The notes under the pieces: generated by a model
What the model was told of the DNA's origin: nothing
The model's database searches: none
What the model saw: only the letters and a program-made list of their open reading frames with translations
Assembly (NCBI GenBank): GCA_028335825.1
Contig: JAIOKI010000009.1
Span: 62,001 to 126,000 of the forward strand
DNA: 64,000 bases
Direction: 5' to 3'
Source of the DNA: Nosema muscidifuracis
Lineage: Eukaryota > Microsporidia > Nosematidae
Program-made: the position numbers and the translations under genes
In this document: positions 46,330 through 57,642 of the stretch, one piece after another
Layout: each line of letters opens with the position of its first letter
Position numbering within the stretch: position 1 is the stretch's first letter

Positions 46330-47778
46330 TTACAATTGGTTATATAATAATATCTCTTTAGTAGAATAATTATGTAGATCCAATGTGTTTGAATATGTAT
46401 GTGAAACAGAAAAATATTTGTCATTTTCAGTTTTCTGACTATTTTAAATATTGATGACTCATCGTTCATTTTTTAAATTTTCAAACCCTTATATTGGTGT
46501 CCTAGATGATTCAGTGACAAATTTTAATAATTTTATTTTTCCATCCTCTGAAAAGTCTTTTACTACAGATCAGAATCATTTTATAGTTATATCATATTCT
46601 GTATGTGTTATCCAATCTTCTATATATATTTCAGGATTTACACATATTAATAATTCAACTTCTGTAAATATATTAATAATATTTTTATCAACGATTTCAT
46701 ACAAACTCTCTTTCAGTGAATTCAAATGATCATGAATACCATAAAATAATTTAAAATTAACCAGAAATTCTAAATATGATTTTTTGTTATAATCTTTAAG
46801 TTCTATAAATCTTCCGTTGGGAATAAAGTCATTTTTTTCACTAAATGTATTAGTATAATTTTCTTTAATAGGATAATCTCTAAGAATGACTAATTTCTTT
46901 CAAATCTTCAAGATTTCATTTTTCATTTAATATATATTTTATCACACTTCTATCGAAATATTTCCTACATTTTACTTGTTAATTATAACTAGACTAAGTA
47001 TTTTTCTATAAATTTGAAATATTCTAAATGTTTAGAATTTACACAGCTATCTATATAAGGACGAACTAATGTATTTTGATCTGAAGAATAAATAAATAAA
47101 GCATTCTTAAGATCCAGACCTTTTTATAATTAATTCCAACCATTCTTTAGTTAATCTTCCCATATTTCTTTCTATTTCATCAATAAAATGTATTTGTAAC
47201 ATATAAAATCATAATATTTTATTAAATGAATCATCAAAAATACTCTTTCATCGATGTGTAATCTTGAATCATTCAGATTATCTTATAAAAAATAATATTT
47301 TTGTTCAAAACTAAACAAGTTTTTATACATCATAATATTCGTTTTGTCATATACATTCAGAGAAAATAAAGTAGATGAAATCTGGATTTATATCATGATA
47401 CTTTAACAAAAGATTTAGATTAATACTGGTACATGTGAATTTAATTTAGATAAGGTTTCCATAAAATCTTCTGAATACATTTCTATTTCATAATCTATGA
47501 TATCATCTAAATAATGTAAAAGTATTGTAAATGATGGATTTGACTTATCTATACAATCAATAATCATTTCATCTTGATCATTTTACTTAGTACGTAAAAG
47601 TGTTGATTCATTTGTATTTATATTATTATTTTATTCTAATACTTCTTTAGAAGTCGCATCTAAGAAATTCGAATGTTCTTCTAAGTTTTGTTTATCTGCT
47701 GTTAACTGATCATTTAGTGTGAGAAATGCTAAAGAATATATAATCGAAAATAAGATAATATCATAAATATACTTTCAT
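46330..47778 (-). pseudogene. decayed short HECT ubiquitin ligase gene with signal-like N-terminus
   Basis: Minus-strand fragments match the HECT domain of the 30012 gene in order: a DDSF-like piece near 47230, GRLTKEWLELII near 47150, IYSSD and HLEYFKF near 47040-47100, FIPNGR near 46820, NIFTEVELLICVNPEIYIED near 46640, SSRTP near 46500, and SHTYSNTLDLHNYST near 46390. At that last site the catalytic Cys position is Tyr (codon at 46393-46395). Upstream, about 180 codons begin near an ATG at 47778 with a hydrophobic stretch (ILFSIIYSLAFLTL) resembling a signal peptide. Several stops and frame changes interrupt it. It is thus a short TOM1-like paralog, now dead. Whether the live ancestor was secreted is inference. 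Confidence 0.8.
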
Positions 47779-48059
47779 TGATTTAATGAGCAAGATATAA
47801 TATAATAAAAATATATAATTAATTTTATAATTTTTAAGGACTAATGACGTATGATATATCAATTTAACGATTAACAATTATAGTCTAATAAAAATTAAAG
47901 ATCATAATAATTTGTCATTTAATTTAAACAAAGGTTTAAGAAATATCTTCTCAAAATATTTTTATAACTAAAACATTTTTTGACTTTTTAGCTATTTATT
48001 ATGCATATCATAACTAAGTGTCAAAAGATATAGTAACAATTTATACAAAGAATAAAAAC

Positions 48060-48420
48060 AATAACTTTAATTGGGTAAATATTTCGATTTTTGTTCTCAT
48101 TCATTAATTGCAGTGTACGCATCTAAAGATTTAATAAGCAATTGATTTTTAATTCGTTGTCATTAGTTACTTCTTCTTCGACATGTGTCTTTAATCATCT
48201 TTACTAATAGTCTATAGATATGCCTCATTTTAGCTTCATCTTGATTATGTTCTTATATCGAAGCGGAAGTTTCTTATAGTACTGTAACACATTATTACAT
48301 ATGATATCATTCTGATTTGAGCTTCTTCTCTGTTTCTACCGTTCATAAAATATCAAAACTTGTAATTTTAACTTAATTAGTACAATCTCTTTCTTGATTC
48401 TATACAATGATATAGATATC
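48060..48420 (-). pseudogene. coding fragment of unknown family
   Basis: A minus-strand frame at about 48060-48260 reads as a basic, helical stretch (contains KMRHIYRLLVKMIKDTCRRR and LIKSLDAYTAINE) interrupted by three stops. A second frame just upstream (contains NREEAQIRMISYVIMCY) probably belongs to the same dead gene. Family not recognised. Confidence 0.3.
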
Positions 48421-49146
48421 AGACATGTAGTTATGATTAATATTCGATGTAAATAATTAGTCCTAGTAAATAATTAGATAATCTGTTTAGAATGATCTTG
48501 TATTTATATTGGAATTACAAATTTTGAACTACTTAAGATACAATTATTATTTATAACTTCATAAGAAATTTAAAATGACTAGCTAACAAATCTTACTTAT
48601 TTTTTCTTTACTTAGACTATTCTTAGATATTATTTAGGGTTAAATATTTCAAGAACATTTATTTTTCTAATAAAAACATTAGCTGTTCATATGTTTAATT
48701 ACTTTACTTTTTATTTTCAAAAATACATGAAATTAGTAAAAGTCAAAAAAATACTGTTTTTAATAAATCAGACAATTATAGCATTTTATATAAATTTATT
48801 GGCATTATACAAAGAAAATAGAGTTTTAGATAATATAAACTTAAAATGAATTCATGATTCTATTTTAAATTATATATTAATTAATTAATTTTTGTAATCT
48901 TAAAATATATCTGAATTATAAGATCATATACATTTTTCAATAGAAGAGAAAATCATCATAAAGTAGGGAATAAATGATAAATGAAAATCAAGCACAAGAA
49001 TATTAAAATAAAGAAATAAATGAACTATATATAAAATGAAGCTATTAAGTCTAACATTATAGTACCAAGTGTAATATAAATAATTAATTATTGATATTTT
49101 CGCTAATTTATTAAATTAATATTTTAAATTAAAAAATTGATTTATA

Positions 49147-49170
49147 ATTAATTAATTAATTAATTAATTT
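49147..49170. repeat. AATT microsatellite
   Basis: About six tandem AATT units 50 bases before the 49222 ATG. A similar, shorter run occurs at about 25832-25853 upstream of the 25986 gene. Confidence 0.8.
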
Positions 49171-49221
49171 ATTTAAATAAAAACAAAACAAAACATTACT
49201 TAAATAAATATATATTCGAAT

Positions 49222-50007
49222 ATGTCTGAATTTGAAAAATGGAGAAATTCACAAATCGATTATTATAACAGAATTTGTAGATATCAAAAACGAGGTTTAT
49301 TATCTAAAGATTTTGTTAAAGAAGATGATATGAAAAAAATTCCCAAATGTATGGTACATTTAACAAGACGAGTATGCAACTGTGATAACGATTGTGTAAG
49401 TAAATCTATGGATAATGTTATATTTGATCCTCTTTGTGAAGTATACGATATTAATAATTTATATTTACATTTTAAATATATTGATTGCTCTTTCTTAAAT
49501 AATCATCTTTATGAAGAAGACGTGATAGATAATTTTTTTGAAGATTTATCTATGCATTCACGAACTAAATTATTTGATGGTATAAACGATATCTGTAAGG
49601 GCAATTTAGATTCTTATAATAAGATAAAATGTGCTGTCTATGACATAAGATATGGATGTGGGAATAGTACTAATTGTTATAGTTATATATTTAATAAGAA
49701 TGCACCTGAAGATTGTGATAATAATCAATATTTTTATTTAATTAATGAAATTGAATATTTAATGGATTTCCCATTTTTATTTAATTTTACTCAAACAAAT
49801 CTTAATGAAGAAATAAATAAAAGAAGTATTGCTAAAAGATCAATTGAATATAACAATAGTTCAAATGTTCTCTTAAGATCAAATATAATAATAATGAGTG
49901 GGCTATTAATATCTGCTCTTTTCTACTTCAGAAATAAGAAAAGTTTTTTAACAGCAATATTTTTAATTTCTATTATATTTACTTCAGGAATAATTGCACT
50001 TGATTAA
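49222..50007 (+). CDS. family B cysteine-rich membrane protein, shortest member (261 aa)
   Basis: Starts directly at the opening motif (MSEFEKWR). The signature KCMVHLTRRVCNCDNDC is at residues 42-58. It has exactly 12 cysteines, and all align with the other members, so this is the cleanest version of the family core. The basic site is RSIAKR at 201-206, followed by only about 15 residues before two hydrophobic spans (about 222-236 and 243-259) linked by FRNKKSF. There is no signal peptide and no C-rich start motif. It is intermediate between the 37770/44673 pair and the 52248/57643 pair. Function is unknown. Confidence 0.85.
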   Translation: MSEFEKWRNSQIDYYNRICRYQKRGLLSKDFVKEDDMKKIPKCMVHLTRRVCNCDNDCVSKSMDNVIFDPLCEVYDINNLYLHFKYIDCSFLNNHLYEEDVIDNFFEDLSMHSRTKLFDGINDICKGNLDSYNKIKCAVYDIRYGCGNSTNCYSYIFNKNAPEDCDNNQYFYLINEIEYLMDFPFLFNFTQTNLNEEINKRSIAKRSIEYNNSSNVLLRSNIIIMSGLLISALFYFRNKKSFLTAIFLISIIFTSGIIALD

Positions 50008-52247
50008 ATTTATTAAAAAAACTAATTCTATGTAATATATAAAATAATTATGTTACCCTAAAAATATTGAAATATTTTTTTTACAGTAAGTTATTCTCAG
50101 TTTCAACCTACCAAGAAAATGCCTTTTTTATAAAATCACAATTGTTAGCAATATGTTAATATTTTTTTTTTGTTTTTTTTATGAAGATTGAATAGTGATT
50201 ATTGATTAAAAGAAAAAGTTTTTTAGAACTGAATCCTCTACGGAATGATGCTCATAATTTTGTTTTAGAATTTGTAATTTCACTTTTTAACTAATTAAAA
50301 GAACATATTTAAAAAAAGAACAACTGAAGAGATTCAGAAACATTTTTGTGTTATAAAATATAATATTTTTTAACTAAAAAAATTTAGTAACTAGATTAAT
50401 AATACAGTAAGTATGTTTATTTATTTTTAAGGGGTAATGTTTCATAATGCAATTTCAATATTGAGGATTCATTTAATAAGTACTGTTATGAATTTAGATT
50501 GTTTTAACATTATAAATTTAATTAAGTTAATTTACACAAAATTTAATTCATATTTATTGTAATATTTATAGTGATAGAGTATTTAATAATGAAAAAAAAT
50601 TATGTCATAAGTATCACATATAAAAGCAAAGAGTGAGTTATTATAAGAACATGAAATAACTTTTGTAAGTAATTTAAAATATGAAGGAACGCAAATATTC
50701 TTTAGATTTCATTTGGTAGCAATACATATGAAAATAACAAATGGTATTTTATCTAGTTTAAATTTAACTAAATATTATCAAGTTTATAGTAAAAATCAAC
50801 TATTTTTTATCCTTTTAATAAAACTACTATTTATATAAATACATCATATTGATGTAAACAAAAATTATATGTTATTAAAATATTTATATGACTTCATTCT
50901 TATAAAAATTTGCTTATTAAGACTTTAATTGTGTATTTAGACATGTTATCTACATTTTCTTAGATGCAATGTTATTTCAAATAATTTAACCCTTGTATAG
51001 AATTAAATCACGCGAACGATGTAAAAAAATAAAAGCTATGCGGACTTAATAAGATTTATTAATGTAATCTCTCTATCTAATTTAAAACAGAATATATGAT
51101 GGATAATCTTTTAAGAAAAAATATTAAAAAATACAATTAATTTTAAATTTGATAAAAGGTAATCGAATACAAAGATATTAAAAAGTAATAGACAGATTGT
51201 TTAACTATTTTGTGAGTAAGAAAAGTATAATAAAATGTAGATCAACTATGATAATACAAGATATTATAAATTAATATAATTATATTTTTCTTTTTAATTT
51301 ATTAATTAGGATGCTTCTTCGTTATTTTATTAGATATTAATAATATATTTGGTAACTTTAAAGCCAAGAAAAAGATAGTAATATATTCTTAAAAAGTTTG
51401 TTTTTTTGGTATTTTTTCAATAATTTATTTAAATATATCATAAAAATTGGACAAAACATTATAAATTTTTATGTACAAAAAATGAAATAGACTGAACATT
51501 TTATAGTAATGAATGTCTTACTTAATTTTTCAAAATTTAAACACTAAGAAGATATCATTATCTAATATATTATCATTCGAATAAATATGTTTACATTGAT
51601 TCTTATAGCTTCCTTTGCTATCTTACAAAATAAATTCTTATATTTACATTTTAACACACAATGATTAGATAACGAATCTTATTTGTGCTTACTCGACTTC
51701 TACTGTCTTGAGATAGTAAATCCTGTCATTAGTACATCAACAATTAACAATTTTCCTTCATATTATCAGAATAAAATTATATTTATTTATTGTACTTCAT
51801 ATAATTCCTATTCGTATCCTCGTGTCGACTCGCATTTTCATCCTTTGAAATGTATCATAACGAAATAATTTTTTTGTGTCGAACAAAAACAAAATTTCTG
51901 CAGCTGCATAGATTTATGCATCTTAATAATTAGTAATAAATTCTAATGTAGTCTTAGCACCATTCGATCGTATTTTAGTGATTCAAAATATAATTTCTAT
52001 TTATTAAATCAATGATCAAAAATTTATAAACATTTTAATTGAAATAACCACAAAAATATTATAAACAAAGAGATACTGAATTTACATTTATAAATTTAAT
52101 AAAATAATATTAATATATTTTAGTTAATCAAAACTTTCAATAAAATCACATTTTAATACGTATCAGTGAGTAAGTAAAGTTATTTAAATTTTGTACTGAT
52201 TAATTAAATTACTCATATTAATATAAGTAAAACCCATATTTATCTTT
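50008..52247. other. intergenic, little recognised
   Basis: About 2.2 kb of AT-rich sequence. The stretch at 51590-51960 is less skewed and gives short open frames on both strands (for example 51683-51868 plus), probably an eroded gene or element. I cannot assign it. The rest shows nothing. Confidence 0.45.
52233..52235 (+). promoter_or_regulatory. CCC motif before a family B start
   Basis: AGTAAAACCCATATTTATCTTT precedes the ATG at 52248 with CCC 13-15 bases upstream. This is farther than in the other cases, so the call is weaker. Confidence 0.35.
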
Positions 52248-53123
52248 ATGAAAGAATTTAACAATAGAAATTTTAAAATTTCCTGGTCAAACATTAGTAT
52301 CGAGTTTAAAGAATGGAGAACTGAACTTTTAAACCATTCGCAAGATATATGTGGAAAAATATCTGAAACAGATATCGAAGAGAAAACAGATGATGCAAAG
52401 TGGCTTGAAGAATTTCCAAGATGTATGATACAATTTACTAGAGAAATTTGCAAATGCAATCAAAATTGTTTAATAGATTCTTTTGAAAATATTAATTTTG
52501 ATCATGTATGTCATAATATAAAATCTAACAATCTTTTTATATTGAAAAGTCATGTTTATTGTGATAACTATGATATAAGAATTTCTGATGGTGAGTTGTT
52601 TGATTATAAAGTTTTTTATTCGAATAGCACCCTAGGTGATAGAATTGAAGAAGCAATAATGAAACTATGCGATGATAATCAAGAATATTATGATAAATTG
52701 CAATGTGCCATGTATGAACTAAAAGAAGAATATAAAGAAGACTATGTTTGTTTTGAAAAGTTCAAACAACAAGCTATAGTAGAAGGTTGTAAAAATCCTA
52801 ACTTTGTAGGTCAATTCAAGGATCTTAAAAATTCTATTGAGTTTGACAAAATAAATGTATATTTAAAATATTTTAAACAAGATGATGAGTCCATAAAAAA
52901 TGTTAGATCATTGAAAAACATCAATAATTTACTCGATTATATAAATAACTCTATATCTTTATCTGTTTATAATTCTGGTGAAAAATCAACTGGGATTTTT
53001 TATAAAATTTTAATAGGAATAACTATGTTCACTTCTTTAGGTTATCTTACTTATAAGCTATTTAAAAAAGGATCTCATAAAAGTCAAACTATTTCAGATC
53101 AAATAGCTGCAGAAAAAGTATAA
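52248..53123 (+). CDS. family B cysteine-rich protein with single C-terminal membrane span (291 aa)
   Basis: Contains EFKEWRTEL near residue 23, RCMIQFTREICKCNQNC at about 63-79, YCDNYDIRISDGE, KLCDDNQEYYDKLQCAMYEL and CKNPNF. Eleven of the 12 family cysteines are present. The one missing is in EEYKED, where the 57643 protein has EEC. The basic site KNVR ends at residue 220, then about 30 residues, one hydrophobic span (about 250-270) and a basic tail (KLFKKGSHKSQ). The single span and charged tail separate this subgroup (52248, 57643, relic 10890) from the hairpin subgroup. There is no signal peptide. Function is unknown. Confidence 0.85.
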   Translation: MKEFNNRNFKISWSNISIEFKEWRTELLNHSQDICGKISETDIEEKTDDAKWLEEFPRCMIQFTREICKCNQNCLIDSFENINFDHVCHNIKSNNLFILKSHVYCDNYDIRISDGELFDYKVFYSNSTLGDRIEEAIMKLCDDNQEYYDKLQCAMYELKEEYKEDYVCFEKFKQQAIVEGCKNPNFVGQFKDLKNSIEFDKINVYLKYFKQDDESIKNVRSLKNINNLLDYINNSISLSVYNSGEKSTGIFYKILIGITMFTSLGYLTYKLFKKGSHKSQTISDQIAAEKV

Positions 53124-54427
53124 TTAAAATTATGAATTTTAATTTATATAATCATGATTTATGTTTTTTTCAATTCAAACAATTATGATTAATAAATGAT
53201 ACCCAATAATTGTATTTAATCATTAATTAATGATTTTATTATATATATGAATTTGACATCCTTCAATTTTTCTTGCATCTTGTAAAAGTTCCTTATTCTT
53301 GATCCCAATTTCTTTTATATCAACAAATTTTTTATGTTCGAAATGTAAATTATTTTTATATGAGAATGTTTTTATCAACATCTATTGAAGAGTATAAAAT
53401 ATATATAACATAATTTCAATAACTATTTAAGATAACACAGAACAAAACAACTTAAGAGATTATTAATATATAAAATTATTTCAATACAATAGAAGAAAAT
53501 TATTCTACCATTAAGAAAACAATCACGATTATTTTGAATCTTATTTGTCATTTACTTTCCCTGTAAGTAAATTGTATCTAAATTATTATTTTATTGATTA
53601 TTGTTTATTCATCACGTAAAATTCTCAATTTTATTGTTTCTTATTAATTAAATGACATGTTTTTATATTAAAAGAAACAAATTTGATCTTCTCAGATATT
53701 ATTGATGAACACTTAGATAATAAAATAAGCAAAAAATAATTTTTATCAAATTTCGTAATTTTTTTAATTCTTAAGATCAGTAAATGCTAATCGCTTTATT
53801 GAAGATAAATTAGTATCAAGAAGTATTATTATTTAATTAATATTAATCTATCACTTAAACTTTGTCATATTTATCTTGTAACAGTATTATTATATATTTT
53901 TTATAAAAAAAATGTAAAATACATTTAATCAAAAAAAATTGAAAAGTTTTTAAAATTAAATTTAATGATTTATAAACAACTATATTCAAAATATCTGAAA
54001 GTTTTTCTTTTTACTTGAAGCATAGAATTATATAGGTTTTATCATAAAATATATATGACTCATATTTTTTATAATTGAATGAAAGATTATTTTTAATGAT
54101 AAAATTATTTTATTTCAATTTAGTATAAATATTAATACTTACATAGAAAAAATTAAAAATTTTATAGATTTATTATTTTTTTAAACTGTCTGCTAACATT
54201 AAAAAAACATCAACATATATTATAAAAATTTAGTTTATAATGAAATTACATATTTAATATCTTAATTTAATGATTCCAAGAACGTATTTTGTATTTGATA
54301 TAATTTTTTACAGTTATGTTGTATATTGTGACTATTCTTGTAAATTTTATGAAAAAATTAATTAAAATATATATAAATAATCATTATATACAAATTTCCA
54401 TCTAAAATTATTAAGTAGATCCTAATC
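53124..54427. other. intergenic, nothing recognised
   Basis: About 1.3 kb of AT-rich sequence with no coherent frame. GATCCTAATC directly before 54428 may be the remnant of a C-rich start motif for the dead family A gene downstream. Confidence 0.5.
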
Positions 54428-56048
54428 ATGATTCTCATACATATTTTTATTATTATATCATCTACATCCTACAAAGAGTTTTATGAAAATATACAGAATA
54501 CAATAATTAAGAAATACTGTAAAAAATAATATGAAGCATTTGATTTACGTAAAAAAACTCTTTTGATTAATATAAGTCTTTGTTTTCCATTAATAAGCTG
54601 GAGAGAAAGATTTTTAGGTGGTAGAGAAAAATTAAAAATGAATTGTGTATATTCAAATTTTTATATAGATTCTAAGAATAATATAATATTCAAATATGGT
54701 AAAAATGATACATGCAGTGTAAAAGAATTCTTTAATTAGATTTTTAAGAATAGAAATATTGACTACGATATATTTTACACTTTATCAGGATATTCTTCTT
54801 CGAAATTTCAAGAAAAAATTATTGATATTTTCATAAAAGATCTTAAAGAGTATCATAAAAATCACAGAATACGAATATTAAGAGAAACAGATTTATTTAT
54901 TTCATCTTTTGAACAAGGTATAAAATCATCAGAAATTGTTTTTAAAAATAATGATATATTCTTCAATTTTATATTTTTAAAAAACCATTATTTATATCTC
55001 TTCAATATTAATATTGAAAATTACTTGTGAAAAGTATTTTATAGACATCGTTAAGGAATACGAATATTAAAAATTATCTGAGAAAAATTTATTGAAACGA
55101 CTATTTAACAATTTTAAATTCTCTTCTTACATGTTAAACTACAAAAGCATGGAAATTTCCAATGATTTTATCATGTACACTTCAAAGAAAGAAAGCGAGT
55201 ATAAAATAACTCCTTATATATTCGATAATAAATTTCCTTATATTTTTAAAGAAAACCATTTGCAGATTGACGAAAATATTTATTCGTGCTCGTTCTATAA
55301 CAAAAATATTTTTAAGGAAATTCTTGAGAATATGAAAGAGTTTTTTTCTTTTTCATTGAATCTCAAAAATGATGATCTGTTATCCGTTGGCCTACTGTAT
55401 TATTCATTAACAGATGATATTAAAATATTAATTGTTAAAAATATCATGGGATTATATTATTCACCATATTCTATTATTTTCTTTAATATACTCAGAAACC
55501 TTTATATAATTACAAAAGATGAATTTGAAGATATTATGAACCTTAATTTTTCAATAAGAGGTTTGGATATAGATTATATGAGAAAAAATGTGTTAATCAT
55601 AATTTATAATAATTTATTTGATGAACTTGTTAAAAATAAAATACTTGATATTATACCCGACCCTCAATGTAAAAATTATAACTATTTGATGATTCTGTTT
55701 GCAAAAATACTAAACGAATTATATTTATCAGATGACTATAAGACTGAAGAATATCACTGGAAGAAGTTATATAACGAGATATTAGATAAACTAAATTTAC
55801 CTAAAGATGATAATTCAATCTTTAATATTTTCAAGCATATTTTTGAAGTTCGAGATAATGTTCAACAAATATTAAAATATGAACTGAGAGTTACCTTAGA
55901 TATTTTAGATTATTTAACTAAAGATTTTTCACTGATTTACAATAACCATAATTTTAATTTTAAACTGATAAAATCAAAAAATATGCTGCAGAATGGAAAT
56001 TTAAAAAAATTACCTATAAAAGATGAACTAATTTATATTTTTAAATAA
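54428..56048 (+). pseudogene. broken family A gene, close relative of 41547
   Basis: From the ATG at 54428 the frame gives signal peptide MILIHIFIIISSTSYKEF and then follows the 41547 protein throughout. It has in-frame stops at 54527 and 54737, a stop and frame change near 55028, and another stop near 55068. From about 55092 the frame stays open to the normal end at 56048 (DDLLSVGLLYYSLTDD, KKLYNEILDKLNLPKDD). Length is nearly the same as the live copy, so decay is by point changes and a small indel and is recent. The open 318-codon 3' part lacks an ATG at its 5' end and any signal peptide, and is unlikely to be a separate gene. Confidence 0.85.
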
Positions 56049-57642
56049 AATCTATATTTTGTATAATAATTTCTCTTTTTCAGATTTAAAAATTCAACTA
56101 TCAGGTTGAAAATGGCAGATAAAATAAATGACGATACATTACTTATAACAATAATAGCAGGATTTAAGTAAATAAAAAATGAATAATAATAACTTTCTTG
56201 TAACAAAATTATTAAGAAATAATTATTTTCGCTGCCACTTATTTTTATTAAAAATCTAAGAATACCTTTATTATCATTTTCACTCATTTTTCAAAATCGT
56301 AGTTGAAGTAATATTTTGTTTTTTTCAACAGTTTTCTATAAAATTTAGACTTGACTATAAGGACTATTCCTGATATTGTTATGTTTTAGTAGTTATCATA
56401 CTTCAAGTTTTAATAAAAAAATTATGTATATAAATATATTAAATATACATCAATCCCTTAATAATATACTTGAAAACAAGATCATATAAATTCAGTAATA
56501 GTAAAACTCTTATAATGATAAATAAAAAAATTAATAGTTCACTTTACAAGATAGCTTACTTTAAGATTTTGATGAAAATTTGTACTCAGATAAGAGTTTA
56601 ACTGATTGTCTCTGATTATTCCAAATAATGAAATCTTTTTATATTATCTTAAATATTTGTGAAAATATTAAGACATAGTGTTCATAAATAAAAGAGAAAA
56701 GAAAGTCTTGCTGATAGAAATAAGAGTTACATCATAAAATGTTTTTAGCAGGTAAAATCAAAAAATATGATTTACTGGCTAATGAAATTTCTATTACACT
56801 TAAGTATAAAGTAAAATAATACATATTGTTATAACCTGGGATATGATAACAATAAATGGAATGCGAAATACATAATGGCATACTCCTGAATTCAGGTCTA
56901 CATTCAATAAATTACTTTAAAAAAGACTTTAGAGAGTCTTTTTCTTAAATATTGCGCGGTTGAAAGCTGGCATTTGATTAAACGATGAAGATTATAATAT
57001 TGAATGTATCTAGCCAATGATATGCATTTGATAAATAACAGAAGAAAGTAATAAAGCTCTTAAAATATAATATAATTTTAGAGAATCAAAAAATTAATTG
57101 ATCAATCATAAATATTTAATGTATTCAGCCAGTGATATGCATTTGATAAATAACAAAAGAAAGTAATAAAGCTCTTAAAATATAATATAATTTTATAGAA
57201 ACAAAAAAATATTTGATCAATCATAAATATTTAATTTTTCTAACATACATACTGATCAGATTATATTTTTTTAATTAATTACTTTTAATCTACAAATTAG
57301 AAAATAAACAAAAAAGTTAAATTAAAATTTAATTCCTTTGTGATTTTAATTTGAATAATGAACATTTTTTTAATTTAGTTCATTCTTTTAGAAAAAAATA
57401 TTACATAAGTTATAAAATATCGATTATAATAACATCAAGAAAATTAAATATTGATTAAAAACGAAATTATGATTTTTGTAAATTAAATCAAATTGGAAGC
57501 AATTTAATTAATCAAAAATCAAATAAAACATTAGAAACTTGAATTAATATTGTTAAGTTTAAAAGAAAATATTATAGTTTGTGATTATTTTGTGATTGAT
57601 TAATTATCAATATTTATAAAAACAAAAAAAAATCTTCTAATT
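56049..57642. other. intergenic region with a tandem duplication
   Basis: From about 56580 to 56990 the composition is mixed and short plus-strand coding-like pieces appear, such as one near 56930-56980 containing KYCAVESWHLIKR. The family is not recognised. A 115-base tandem duplication follows (57003-57233), then AT-rich leader up to the 57643 gene. Confidence 0.45.
57003..57233 (+). repeat. tandem duplication, two units of about 115 bp
   Basis: Unit 1 spans 57003-57117 and unit 2 spans 57118-57233. Both contain GATATGCATTTGATAAATAA and AGTAATAAAGCTCTTAAAAT and end in TTGATCAATCATAAATATTT. They differ at only about ten positions, so the duplication is recent. It lies about 400 bases upstream of a family B gene. 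Confidence 0.9.

Larger units (their letters stand above)
47779..49221. other. intergenic region with a coding relic
   Basis: From about 48060 to 48420 the minus strand carries broken coding-like blocks (separate entry). The rest is AT-rich, ending in an AATT microsatellite (49147-49170) and a short A-rich leader before the 49222 gene. Confidence 0.5.

Noticed and set aside
46451-46729. 92-codon plus-strand ORF
   Set aside because: It is the antisense shadow of the decayed HECT gene, whose minus-strand fragments match the HECT C-lobe well.
51683-51868. 61-codon plus-strand ORF
   Set aside because: Short, with no motif and broken frames on the other strand too. More likely part of an eroded element than a gene.
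55092-56048. 318-codon ORF as an independent gene
   Set aside because: It is the still-open 3' part of the broken family A gene that begins at 54428. It starts at a TTG and lacks a signal peptide.
56033-56287. 84-codon minus-strand ORF with hydrophobic stretches
   Set aside because: It overlaps the 3' end of a dead family A gene and has no start motif or recognisable relative. An ORF of this length is expected by chance once or twice in 64 kb of such AT-rich DNA.
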